DNA of 35,516 nt. It comes from Methylophaga muralis. GTDB lineage: Bacteria > Pseudomonadota > Gammaproteobacteria > Nitrosococcales > Methylophagaceae. The notes beneath the pieces were generated by a model. That model did not search any database and was not told the origin of the DNA. It saw only the letters and a list, made by a program, of their open reading frames with translations. The stretch covers positions 1-35,516 of the forward strand of contig NZ_MCRI01000025.1 of the NCBI RefSeq assembly GCF_001720165.1, read 5' to 3'. This document shows positions 8,548 to 16,886 of this stretch, piece by piece (position 1 is the first letter of the stretch; every line of letters starts with the position of its first letter). A program made the position numbers and the translations under genes.

Positions 8548-9709
8548 AATCTACCGCCTCAATCGGGGCGACGGCCATGCCTTCAACGTAGCTACTGATG
8601 GGTTGCAATAAGATTTGTTGCGGGTCGTCGATTAAGGATGAAGGTGGTTCGATGTAGATAAAGTGCTCATCACTAAATACTGGCGAAGTAGCGAATTTGG
8701 CCAGATTACGCTCGGCTGTCACATGCCAGATCTCTCCACGTTGGCTTAAGCTGGTTAATGGTACTTGCCATAGATTATCCATTTGCCGACCACCCAGGCT
8801 GACCTCGACAAATATACCGGGGTAGATTGCCGGTTGTTGATCCAGCGGTTTATCTACCCCGACAATCAATGAACGTTGACGGGTAGTGCCATCAAGGTGT
8901 TGTTCAACGCGCAACACTTTCCCTTGCCAGCTGGCATCGCCTTCCACAGCATGTAAATCAACAGGCCATTCACCGGTTACCAAACTTTCGGCTTCAGGCA
9001 AACTCTGCCATTCACGATCCGACAGCGAGACTTTTACTTCAACCCAATCAGTGCTGTACAAAGAGGCTACTTGGGTTCCCGTCTGTAGATAACTGCCGGG
9101 GGACACATCGCGGGTTATGACCAATGCATCAAAAGGCGAGCGAATAATGCTCTGCTGTAAATCTTTTTCAGCACTGGCTAATAATGCTTCGGCATTAGTT
9201 ACACTGGCTGCTGCACTGGCTAATTGGGGAACGCGTAATACCAAATCCGAATCCGGATCACCGTCAAGTCCAGAAGCAGCCCATTCCACCTGAGCCTGTA
9301 AACCCTGACGCTCTTCTTCCAGATAGACGAGTTTGGCTTCGGCAAGTTGCTGTTTGGCAGCTGCTACTGCGGCACGATAGTCACTGTTTTCCAGTCGCAG
9401 CATTTCGTCACCTTTTTTCAACCGGAAACCGGTTTCAAAGCGGGGAGATAATTGTTCGACTTGTCCGGCGACCTGCGCCGCCAGAGTGATATGGTAATGC
9501 GGCTGAGTGGCGCCATAAGCGCTGACTTGGGACTGATAGGTTCCCGGCATAACCGTTATCACCGAGACTTCAGGACGTATTTGCGGTACTTCTCGCACTG
9601 GTAGTGGACGGTTGGCATAGCGTTCAATCTGATTCTGAGTGAACATATAAATAGCGACAAAGGCCAGTAAAGCTCCTAGAAATACTAACCATTGAACTCT
9701 TTTAGTCAT
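8540..9709 (-). CDS. RND efflux membrane-fusion (periplasmic adaptor) protein
   Basis: Adaptor protein of 389 residues. A hydrophobic N-terminal segment at about 8-25 anchors or exports it. A lipoyl/barrel-sandwich half at about 70-105 ('GATQPHYHITLAAQVAGQV') is followed by an alpha-hairpin at about 110-190 rich in Ala, Gln and Glu. The second lipoyl half 'IIRSPFDALVITRDVSPGSY' comes next, then the beta-barrel and membrane-proximal parts. It connects the RND pump to the outer-membrane channel. It overlaps the outer-membrane factor gene upstream by 4 bases (ATGA) and the pump gene downstream by 8 bases. Confidence 0.9.
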   Translation of the reverse strand: MTKRVQWLVFLGALLAFVAIYMFTQNQIERYANRPLPVREVPQIRPEVSVITVMPGTYQSQVSAYGATQPHYHITLAAQVAGQVEQLSPRFETGFRLKKGDEMLRLENSDYRAAVAAAKQQLAEAKLVYLEEERQGLQAQVEWAASGLDGDPDSDLVLRVPQLASAAASVTNAEALLASAEKDLQQSIIRSPFDALVITRDVSPGSYLQTGTQVASLYSTDWVEVKVSLSDREWQSLPEAESLVTGEWPVDLHAVEGDASWQGKVLRVEQHLDGTTRQRSLIVGVDKPLDQQPAIYPGIFVEVSLGGRQMDNLWQVPLTSLSQRGEIWHVTAERNLAKFATSPVFSDEHFIYIEPPSSLIDDPQQILLQPISSYVEGMAVAPIEAVDYE

Positions 9710-11076
9710 GCTCTAGCCTCCAGCCCCAGTGCCAATCCCAGTGAAATTCGATTTAACAGCCGTTGATAAATAAGGTCGTCCAGTTGTGAGCGTAGATCAA
9801 AGGTTTGCTGCTGCACGATCAACAGATCCAGTATGGTTCGCAAACCACTGCGATAATTTGCCTGATATTGACGTAGATTGTTTTCAGCACTGGCTAGCGC
9901 CGTTTCAATATGTTGCTGGCGTTTGATCAAAGCCTGTTCCTGGCTTAATGCCTGTTCGATTTCTGTTACCGCATTTAATAAGGTATCGCGATATTGTTGA
10001 TAACTGAATGCTGTTTCCAGTTCGCGAATTTCGGCTTCAGCCCTTAGTTGCCCGCCTTGATATAGCGGTGCCGTTAATTGTCCTAATAAACTCCACACTG
10101 GGGCAGTAAATAAACTTGCCCGGGGAGAGCTGCCGATATCTTCTAATACTGCTTGCAGATTAAGGCTGGGTAACAAATCTTTATAAGCGACATCGGTTCG
10201 AGCACTGGCAGCTTCTATTGCAGCGTAGGCGGCTAACAGATCAGGACGGCGATTTAAGGTTTGTTCAGGTAAATCAATTGCTGGAATAACAACTTCGGGG
10301 TACTCAGTGGGCAGCGAAAATGCCGGGTTATTGACCTGGCCAACCAGAGTTTTCAGTTGAATAGTTTGTTGACGGTAATTTTCAGTTAACGCTTCAATAT
10401 TGGCAGCAGAAGTGGCCACTGAGCTGCGAGCACTGTCTAAATCTTCCAATGTGCCTAAACCCTGGCGGTAGCGTTGCAGAATAAAGCTTTCAGTTTGCTG
10501 CAGGCTGTTCAGACGCTGCTGTTCAATATCAATCGCCCGTTGCTGTGCAATCAATGTTAACCAGACTCGCATAACTTCGGCGGCTAAAGTGTCCCGTGCT
10601 GACTGATACAAAAGGTTTTGTTCGGTGATATCAAGATTGGCAGCACGTTCATTGTCAGCCAGTTTGCCCCATAAATCGGCTTGCCAGCTGACACTGACAT
10701 TTGCACCGAAACTGGCATCACTGTCACTGCTGTTGAGCGCGGATAGACCGGCACTGACAAAAGGGCGTTTCTCGCCAGAGACCTGGATTAATTGAGATTG
10801 GCGAATTTGCAGGGTCAATAATGTTTGTTGCAAGCCAGGATTGGATTGCATGGCGACTTGCAACAGTTCTTCGAACATATCGCTATCAACCAAATCATTC
10901 AGATAAGCGACCTCAGTCTGTTGCGGCAGATTCTGCCACTCCGTTACCTGTTGCTGTTCGGTGGAGATCAATGTGTCGTAATTCGGTTGTTCTGAAGTGA
11001 TGCTGCATGCTGTCAATAAAAGCAATGGCAATAAAAACAGTTTTTTTAGATATCGTTCCGGGTTGATAACGTTCAC
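9706..11076 (-). CDS. Outer-membrane efflux lipoprotein (TolC/OprM/NodT family)
   Basis: Outer-membrane factor of 456 residues beginning at a GTG. A lipoprotein signal peptide ends in the lipobox 'LLTAC' at about residues 20-24, so the mature protein should be acylated at Cys. Two duplicated OEP regions follow, with long helices rich in Gln, Ala and Leu and the family signature 'LNRRPDLLAAYAAIEAASART' at about residues 270-295. It forms the exit duct for the RND pump encoded downstream. It is the first gene of the efflux operon as defined here; a 72-base gap separates it from the MFS gene upstream on the same strand. Confidence 0.9.
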   Translation of the reverse strand: MNVINPERYLKKLFLLPLLLLTACSITSEQPNYDTLISTEQQQVTEWQNLPQQTEVAYLNDLVDSDMFEELLQVAMQSNPGLQQTLLTLQIRQSQLIQVSGEKRPFVSAGLSALNSSDSDASFGANVSVSWQADLWGKLADNERAANLDITEQNLLYQSARDTLAAEVMRVWLTLIAQQRAIDIEQQRLNSLQQTESFILQRYRQGLGTLEDLDSARSSVATSAANIEALTENYRQQTIQLKTLVGQVNNPAFSLPTEYPEVVIPAIDLPEQTLNRRPDLLAAYAAIEAASARTDVAYKDLLPSLNLQAVLEDIGSSPRASLFTAPVWSLLGQLTAPLYQGGQLRAEAEIRELETAFSYQQYRDTLLNAVTEIEQALSQEQALIKRQQHIETALASAENNLRQYQANYRSGLRTILDLLIVQQQTFDLRSQLDDLIYQRLLNRISLGLALGLEARA

Positions 11077-11148
11077 CTGATATCGCGCTCCCTATGAAAT
11101 GGGTGTCAATGTGAACGCCAATTTAATGGTCTGAGGGTTAATGCAAGG

Positions 11149-12381
11149 TTAACAGTCGTTCTTTTCTGTTGGATTAACTCGGCAACTGCGTAAAATCAGG
11201 GTTTTGATAACCAAGCCAGCGATGGCACATCCGCTCATCACGCTAATCATCGGCCAGAGGCTGCCATCTCCCAAAGAACTTACCAGTAATCCGCTGGCTG
11301 CACCGGATAAAAAGCCAAACGAACCCAGCACTGCGGTAGCGGTGGCACTACTACGCGGGAAAAACTCCACAGTACTGGCCACGGCATTTGACACAATCAG
11401 TGCCTGACAACCAATAAATATCATGATGCCGGCAACAATCAGACTCAAAGCTGGGGCGGGGATAATCAGGATATACAGCAACATTATTACGCCGATAATG
11501 ACTTGCAGAATTTGCCCGAGTCTCAATAAACACGGCGGGTCGTAGAAATGTAACAGCCGGACATTAATACGGTTAACCACAATCATCATTAATACATTGA
11601 CGCCGAATAACAGTGGATACACGGAAGCCGAGACACCAAAATACACCATATAAACAGAAGGTGAGGCGGTTATAAAACTGAACAAACCGCCATAGGTAAA
11701 ACTTTGCGCCGCTAGATAGGCCAAAGCTTTACGATGCGTTAAAACTTCGATATAGCGGCGCAGTGCGGAGGTGGTCTGGGTAGGCTGAATGCGGGTTTCC
11801 GGCAATAGGCGATAGAGCAGCAGCCCGATTAATAATGCATAGACAAACAACACAATGAAAATGGAATGCCAGCCGGCAATATGCAGACAAATCATGCCAA
11901 TAAGCGGAGCAAGTAGCGGCGCAATCATCATGATAATCGCCATATGTGATAAATAGCGTGCGCTATCTCGACCACTGCTGATATCGCGGATCACGGCTGA
12001 GGAATTGACGATCGCCATGCCGCCACCTATCGCCTGAATAATTCGCCACAGCCATAAGCCATGCAGAGTATGACTAAGCACGATGCCCATGCTGGCAATG
12101 CAAAATAAAGTCAGGCCGATAAAGATGATGCGTCTGCGGCCAAAGTGATCTGATAGTGGACCACCCGCCAACTGACCGACAGCAAAACCCGCCAGAAACA
12201 AACTGAGTGATAATTCAATCGCATGAATACTGACGGCAAATTCGGCTGCCATTTGTGGCATAGCGGGCAAATAGGCATCAATCGCAAGTGGTGCGATAGC
12301 TGTTAACCCGGCTAATAACAAAATAAGCTGTGCCACATTGTGGGTATTGATAGCGGGTTGTTTATCCATTTTTGCAGTCAA
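11149..12381 (-). CDS. Bcr/CflA-family MFS drug exporter
   Basis: Major facilitator of 410 residues with about 12 membrane helices. The N-terminal half matches the Bcr/CflA subfamily: 'AIDAYLPAMPQMAAEF' in helix 1 and the MFS motif A 'GGPLSDHFGRRRIIFIG' after helix 2. Such proteins expel bicyclomycin, chloramphenicol-like compounds or other small molecules by proton antiport; the substrate here is unknown. The TTG at 12381 is preceded by AGGAAG and fits the ribosome site better than the in-frame ATG at 12369, whose spacing is about 16 bases. It is followed after 72 bases by the RND efflux genes and may be co-transcribed with them. Confidence 0.85.
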   Translation of the reverse strand: MTAKMDKQPAINTHNVAQLILLLAGLTAIAPLAIDAYLPAMPQMAAEFAVSIHAIELSLSLFLAGFAVGQLAGGPLSDHFGRRRIIFIGLTLFCIASMGIVLSHTLHGLWLWRIIQAIGGGMAIVNSSAVIRDISSGRDSARYLSHMAIIMMIAPLLAPLIGMICLHIAGWHSIFIVLFVYALLIGLLLYRLLPETRIQPTQTTSALRRYIEVLTHRKALAYLAAQSFTYGGLFSFITASPSVYMVYFGVSASVYPLLFGVNVLMMIVVNRINVRLLHFYDPPCLLRLGQILQVIIGVIMLLYILIIPAPALSLIVAGIMIFIGCQALIVSNAVASTVEFFPRSSATATAVLGSFGFLSGAASGLLVSSLGDGSLWPMISVMSGCAIAGLVIKTLILRSCRVNPTEKNDC

Positions 12382-12427
12382 TCAACTTCCTTTGATTTAG
12401 CAAAGAGAGGGTTACATTATCAGGATA

Positions 12428-13723
12428 TTACGGTGCTTTTTCTGGTGTATCACCTAATGCCGGACTTATTTCAGGATCTTGCTTTGGCAAGGATTGCGGT
12501 CTTAATTCACGCATATCAAAACCATTAGGTTGTTGAAATACTCGTAAACCAAACTCTGGCAATATGGCTAGCATATGATCAAAGATATCTGACGCAATGC
12601 CCTCGTATTCAATCCAGTTGGTGGTATTGGTAAAACAATAAATCTCTAAAGGCAGGCCATTGGCGGTTGGTTCAAGTTGGCGTGACATCAAAGTGTAACT
12701 CTGATGAATACTTGGATGATTTTTCAGATAATTATTCACATATGCCCGGAAGCTACCAATATTGGTGATGCGCCGAGTATTAACCGGTTCCTTGCCCCAT
12801 TCAGCCAGTTGTTGGTTCCACTCATCAATATCTTTTTGTTTTTGCTGCAAATAATTATCCATCAGACTGAAACGATGCAGTTTCTTACGCTCATCATCCG
12901 ATAAAAAATGAATACTTTGCTGATCAATCAAAATGCTGCGTTTGATGCGTCGTCCACCAGATTCCTGCATGCCGCGCCAGTTTTTAAACGGATCGGTAAG
13001 AAAGCGTTTGGTGGGAATAACACTAATGGTTTTATCCCAGTTCTGCACTTTCACCGTATGCAATGCAATATCTATAACATCACCGTCGGCATTGAGTGGC
13101 GTCATTTCAATCCAGTCACCGACACGAATCAAATCATTGGAATTGATTTGCACGCTGGCTACCAGTGACAGCAAAGTGTCCTGAAAAATCAATAACAATA
13201 CCGCAGCCATCGCACCCAGCCCTGACAATAAAATCAGTGGTGAGCGGTCAATTAATGAAGCGATGATCAATATTGTGGCAATCGCAAATATGGCGATTTT
13301 AAGAACCTGGATATAACCTTTAATCGGTTTCAGATGTGCATCTGGGCGCTTGCTGTAGGCGTCGTTGACAATCGTCAGCAGACTGCCAAGACCTAAGGCG
13401 ATAGTCAGCACGATAAAAGCAGAGGTAACGTTTTGCACCACTGTGACAGCGGTTTCAGAAATGTTCGGGATAACAACAATTCCAGTCGACAAAATAATCG
13501 CTGGAACAATATTGGCCATCCGTCTGATAAACGGGGAGTCCGCCAAAGATGAATAACGACCTAATTGACTGGTTTTCAGAATGCGGTAGACACCACGAAC
13601 CAGAATACGTTTAACCAACCAGTTTGCTATCCAGGCAATAAGGACCAGCAAGAAAAGGCCAACTACAGTGTAGAGATGAGGATGGTTTTCTAACCAATCG
13701 ACTAATAGGTAATAGCTTTCCAC
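12428..13723 (-). CDS. ybdG: MscS-family mechanosensitive channel, YbdG type
   Basis: Inner-membrane channel of 431 residues from a GTG at 13723, preceded by GGAG six bases upstream; an in-frame ATG at 13843 would add 40 residues that do not look like a channel N-terminus. Helices lie at about 18-36, 65-90, 100-125, 140-165 and 170-192. The pore-lining signature is 'LLSGLGAMAAVLLLIFQDTLLSLVA', followed by 'VGDWIEM' and 'VQNWDKTISVIPTKRFLTDPFKNW'. The C-terminal parts 'ESGGRRIKRSI' and 'GLPLEIYCFTNT' match E. coli YbdG closely. It releases solutes on hypo-osmotic shock. Confidence 0.87.
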   Translation of the reverse strand: MESYYLLVDWLENHPHLYTVVGLFLLVLIAWIANWLVKRILVRGVYRILKTSQLGRYSSLADSPFIRRMANIVPAIILSTGIVVIPNISETAVTVVQNVTSAFIVLTIALGLGSLLTIVNDAYSKRPDAHLKPIKGYIQVLKIAIFAIATILIIASLIDRSPLILLSGLGAMAAVLLLIFQDTLLSLVASVQINSNDLIRVGDWIEMTPLNADGDVIDIALHTVKVQNWDKTISVIPTKRFLTDPFKNWRGMQESGGRRIKRSILIDQQSIHFLSDDERKKLHRFSLMDNYLQQKQKDIDEWNQQLAEWGKEPVNTRRITNIGSFRAYVNNYLKNHPSIHQSYTLMSRQLEPTANGLPLEIYCFTNTTNWIEYEGIASDIFDHMLAILPEFGLRVFQQPNGFDMRELRPQSLPKQDPEISPALGDTPEKAP

Positions 13724-14086
13724 ACAATGCTCCGCAGCAGATTTCAGGGGGCTGATTGTAGCATTCAAACAGTTATAAAATCCGGTACATCTAAACACTA
13801 TTTTAGTGGGGAACTTTCCGGCAAAGTTTTGAGCACAAAGCAAATTACTGTATATTGGCCGGTTTTCCGAATAAGCCCAATTATCAACGTGAAGTCTAAT
13901 CCACCCTAGCGTATCACTTCCCTCAGGACTTAATCTGGTCCTTGATGTTTAACACATCGTCCCCGCCAACAATGCGGTTGTGCTGGTTATCGCCACCGTT
14001 AAAAGAATGCAGTCGACATCAAAATGTCACTCCGCTTGGCAATAATTTTTATCTGAAAAAATCTTTTGAACACAGGAAGCTGATTA
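13724..14086. other. 363-base divergent intergenic region
   Basis: This gap separates the leftward channel gene from the rightward SulP gene, so promoters for both should lie here. A CACTA-TTT-TAGTG hairpin is at 13796-13808. No convincing -35/-10 pair was found for either gene. The minus strand of 13923-14018 is open and reads like the tail of a calcium-binding repeat protein; it is listed separately. An AGGAAG ribosome site precedes the SulP start. Confidence 0.5.
13923..14018 (-). pseudogene. Possible remnant of an RTX-type repeat protein C-terminus
   Basis: On the minus strand a short open stretch without a start codon reads 'FNGGDNQHNRIVGGDD' followed by 'VLNIKDQIKS' and a stop. The repeated GGD pattern with following hydrophobic residues resembles the nonapeptide GGxGxDxUx of hemolysin-type calcium-binding proteins. 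A stop also precedes it, and no partner sequence was recognised nearby. It may be a relic of a deleted gene, or chance; it is only about 30 residues long. Confidence 0.25.
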
Positions 14087-15577
14087 ATGTTGCAAAACCT
14101 TAAACGAGACTGGTTTTCCAATATCCGTGGCGATTTGATCGCCGGTATTGTTGTGGCCTTGGCGCTTATTCCCGAAGCCATTGCTTTTTCAATCATCGCC
14201 GGCGTCGATCCGAAAGTTGGTTTATATGCCTCATTCTGTATCGCGGTGATTATCTCAATCGTTGGTGGTCGCCCTGGCATGATCTCAGCGGCTACTGCAG
14301 CCATGGCAGTTTTAATGGTCACGCTGGTTAAAGAGCATGGTCTGGAATACCTGCTAGCAGCAACATTACTCACCGGTGTTATTCAGATTGTGATGGGTTA
14401 TTTAAAGCTGGGAAATCTGATGCGTTTCGTTTCACGCTCAGTCGTGACGGGCTTTGTTAACGCATTAGCTATATTGATTTTTATGGCGCAATTACCCGAA
14501 CTAACCAATGTTACCTGGCATGTTTATGCTATGACGGCTGCGGGCTTGGGTATCATCTATCTATTCCCTTATATCCCAACAATTGGTCGTTTATTGCCAT
14601 CACCACTAGTCACTATCATTGTGCTGACCGTAGTTGCAGTCGTATTCAATATCGATATTCGAACCGTTGGTGATATGGGTGATTTGCCGGATACCTTACC
14701 GATATTCTTGTGGCCAGATGTACCGTTAAAGTTTGAAACCTTAGCGATCATTTTTCCGTATGCCATGGCTTTGTCAGTAGTAGGCTTGTTGGAATCGATG
14801 ATGACAGCAACTATCGTCGATGATTTAACCGATACATCAAGCGACAAAAACCGTGAATGTAAAGGTCAGGGCGTTGCCAATATTGGTTCAGGTTTACTGG
14901 GCGGTATGGCGGGGTGTGCAATGATTGGTCAATCGATTATCAACATTAAATCCGGTGGGCGTGGACGTTTATCTACCATGACAGCCGGCTTGTTCCTGTT
15001 GTTTATGGTATTGGTTTTGGATGATCTGCTAGTACAGATTCCAATGGCTGCTTTGGTTGCTGTAATGATCATGGTATCGATTGGAACCTTTTCATGGACA
15101 TCAATTCGTGATCTGAAAAAACATCCTTTGTCGACCAACATCGTCATGGTCATGACCGTACTGGTCGTGGTGTTTACCCATAATCTCGCTTTAGGTGTAT
15201 TTGTTGGCGTACTGCTGGCAGCCTTGTTCTTTGCCAATAAAGTGGCGCACTTTATGGTGGTGAAAAGTGACCTTAGCGAAAACGATACTAAACGTCATTA
15301 TGAAGTCAGAGGTCAGATCTTCTTTGCCTCAGCAGATAAGTTTGCTGCAGCATTTGATTTTAAAGAAGCGCTAGAAAAAGTCGAAATTGATTTGAGTTAT
15401 GCCCATTTTTGGGATATCACCTCCGTTTCTGCACTGGACAAAGTCGTACTCAAATTCCGCCGAGAAGGTACTGAGGTTGAACTGGTGGGCATGAATGCTG
15501 CCACAGCAACTATTGTTGACAGATTTGGTGTGCACGATAAGCCGGAAGAAGTCGAAAAAATGCTCGCCGGTCACTAA
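14087..15577 (+). CDS. SulP-family anion transporter with C-terminal STAS domain
   Basis: Inner-membrane transporter of 496 residues. The N-terminal signature '[23 protein letters not shown]' corresponds to the SulP helix 1-2 region. Further hydrophobic helices extend to about residue 390. A STAS domain at about 395-496 follows, with '[24 protein letters not shown]' at its core. Members carry sulfate, bicarbonate or dicarboxylates, and the sequence alone does not decide between them. No sulfate-assimilation or carbonic anhydrase gene is adjacent. A universal stress protein gene starts 20 bases downstream and is likely in the same operon, suggesting regulation of transport under stress. Confidence 0.87.
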   Translation: MLQNLKRDWFSNIRGDLIAGIVVALALIPEAIAFSIIAGVDPKVGLYASFCIAVIISIVGGRPGMISAATAAMAVLMVTLVKEHGLEYLLAATLLTGVIQIVMGYLKLGNLMRFVSRSVVTGFVNALAILIFMAQLPELTNVTWHVYAMTAAGLGIIYLFPYIPTIGRLLPSPLVTIIVLTVVAVVFNIDIRTVGDMGDLPDTLPIFLWPDVPLKFETLAIIFPYAMALSVVGLLESMMTATIVDDLTDTSSDKNRECKGQGVANIGSGLLGGMAGCAMIGQSIINIKSGGRGRLSTMTAGLFLLFMVLVLDDLLVQIPMAALVAVMIMVSIGTFSWTSIRDLKKHPLSTNIVMVMTVLVVVFTHNLALGVFVGVLLAALFFANKVAHFMVVKSDLSENDTKRHYEVRGQIFFASADKFAAAFDFKEALEKVEIDLSYAHFWDITSVSALDKVVLKFRREGTEVELVGMNAATATIVDRFGVHDKPEEVEKMLAGH

Positions 15578-15597
15578 TAAATAGAGGATTGAGAGAG

Positions 15598-16428
15598 ATG
15601 ACAAAAATAATAGCCTGTATTGATGGTTCGATAACGTCGCCAGCAGTCTGTAAAGCTGCCGCTTGGGCAAGTTACAAATTAAAAGCACCACTTGATTTAT
15701 TGCATGTGTTGGATAAAACCGAATATCCCAAACCTGAAAACAGTAAAAATCTGTCAGGCAATATCGGCTTGGGCAGTCGTGAAAACTTGCTGAAAGAGCT
15801 GGTTGAGCTGGATGAAAAACGCAGTCGTCTGGCATTGGAACATGGCAAAAACATTTTGCATGACGCCAGTTCATTAGCCCAACAACATGGCGCCGTTGAG
15901 GTGACCACGCATCAACGTCATGGTGGTTTGATGGAAACCTTGTCCGATATGCAGGATGACACCCGTGTTTTGGTGTTAGGTCGTCAGGGACAAGCTCATG
16001 AAAATGAAACCCATAGTTTGGGTAGTCATCTGGAAAATGTGATTCGTGCGTTGACTAAACCCATTCTGATTACCTTGCCGGAATTTAATGTTCCGCAACG
16101 CTTTATGATTGCTTTTGATGGCAGTGCAACAGCCACCAAAGCCTTGGAAAAAGTTGCTGTTAGCGATCTGCTGAAAGGTTTGGAATGCCATATCGTTATG
16201 GTCGCTGAAGATGATTCTAATCATCAAGCTCAGTTGGACAATGCAAAGCAACAACTTATTGATGCGGGCTTCGAAGTCACTACTGCGTTATTACAAGGTG
16301 CAGTGCAACCGGCGCTTCATGATTATCAACGTAAAAACGCTATTGATTTGATGGTAATGGGTGCGTATGGCCATTCACGTATCCGTCAATTTCTGGTCGC
16401 AGTAACACTGCCAAAATGGTGCGAATGA
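15598..16428 (+). CDS. Tandem universal stress protein, frameshifted near its C-terminus
   Basis: Two UspA domains are visible, at about residues 1-150 and 160-276. The start is ATG 15598, behind AGAGGA and GAGAG; a TTG at 15589 is less likely. The first domain has 'IIACIDGS' and 'VLGRQG'. The second has 'FMIAFDGSATATKALEK' and 'LMVMGAYGHSRIRQF', the start of the ATP-binding motif G-2x-G-9x-G(S/T). As read, the protein then ends 'LVAVTLPKWCE'. Adding one G near 16399 would give 'LVGSNTAKMVRMSDIPLLLLR', which completes the motif and gives a normal UspA tail ending at 16457. So one base is probably missing from the sequence or the gene. It follows the SulP gene and is probably co-transcribed with it. 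Confidence 0.85.
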   Translation: MTKIIACIDGSITSPAVCKAAAWASYKLKAPLDLLHVLDKTEYPKPENSKNLSGNIGLGSRENLLKELVELDEKRSRLALEHGKNILHDASSLAQQHGAVEVTTHQRHGGLMETLSDMQDDTRVLVLGRQGQAHENETHSLGSHLENVIRALTKPILITLPEFNVPQRFMIAFDGSATATKALEKVAVSDLLKGLECHIVMVAEDDSNHQAQLDNAKQQLIDAGFEVTTALLQGAVQPALHDYQRKNAIDLMVMGAYGHSRIRQFLVAVTLPKWCE

Positions 16429-16471
16429 GCGATATTCCACTGCTATTGCTTCGCTAATCAGGAAATTACGT

Positions 16472-16810
16472 TTGAATCAAATGAATATTGTGCAGTTGGA
16501 AAACTACCGGCAGAAATTGCTAGAACTTAAATTGGTGTTGTTAACCGATAATGACGTGGATAACACCAGGCTGGTGGAAATCCAACCTGCACAGCTGGAT
16601 GTCTTATCTTTTCATTTACAAATTAAAAAACAAGAAGCCATTAAATACAAACAAGCTCAACTGCAGGCTATTGATGGTGCATTGAGACGAATCGAGCACG
16701 ATGATTTTGGCTTTTGTTATTTTTGTAATCAACCCATCAGTGAAGCCCAATTAAATTTCGATTTGACGGTCACAAGATGCATCAAGTGTGCTGATAAAGC
16801 ATTTGAATGA
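16472..16810 (+). CDS. DksA/TraR-family zinc finger protein
   Basis: Small protein of 112 residues with an N-terminal helical part and a C-terminal DksA/TraR zinc finger: Cys-x2-Cys in 'CYFCNQPIS' and Cys-x2-Cys in 'CIKCADKAF'. The motif 'ALRRIEHDDFGFCYFC' is typical of the family. Members bind the secondary channel of RNA polymerase or have related roles; this one is shorter than E. coli DksA (151 residues). The start TTG 16472 has AGGA eight bases upstream, whereas ATG 16481 lies too far from that site. It follows the stress protein closely (14 bases after its corrected end), so it may belong to the same operon. Confidence 0.82.
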   Translation: MNQMNIVQLENYRQKLLELKLVLLTDNDVDNTRLVEIQPAQLDVLSFHLQIKKQEAIKYKQAQLQAIDGALRRIEHDDFGFCYFCNQPISEAQLNFDLTVTRCIKCADKAFE

Positions 16811-16886
16811 ACTTCAGCTTTTTTAGTTTTTTAAGACTACAATTTCAGCATCAATTCTGTGCTTTATTAATTATTGGAATTATTCA

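Noticed and set aside
13724-13843. A 40-residue N-terminal extension of the YbdG-type channel
   Set aside because: GTG 13723 has GGAG at ideal spacing, and the extension shows no likeness to channel sequences.
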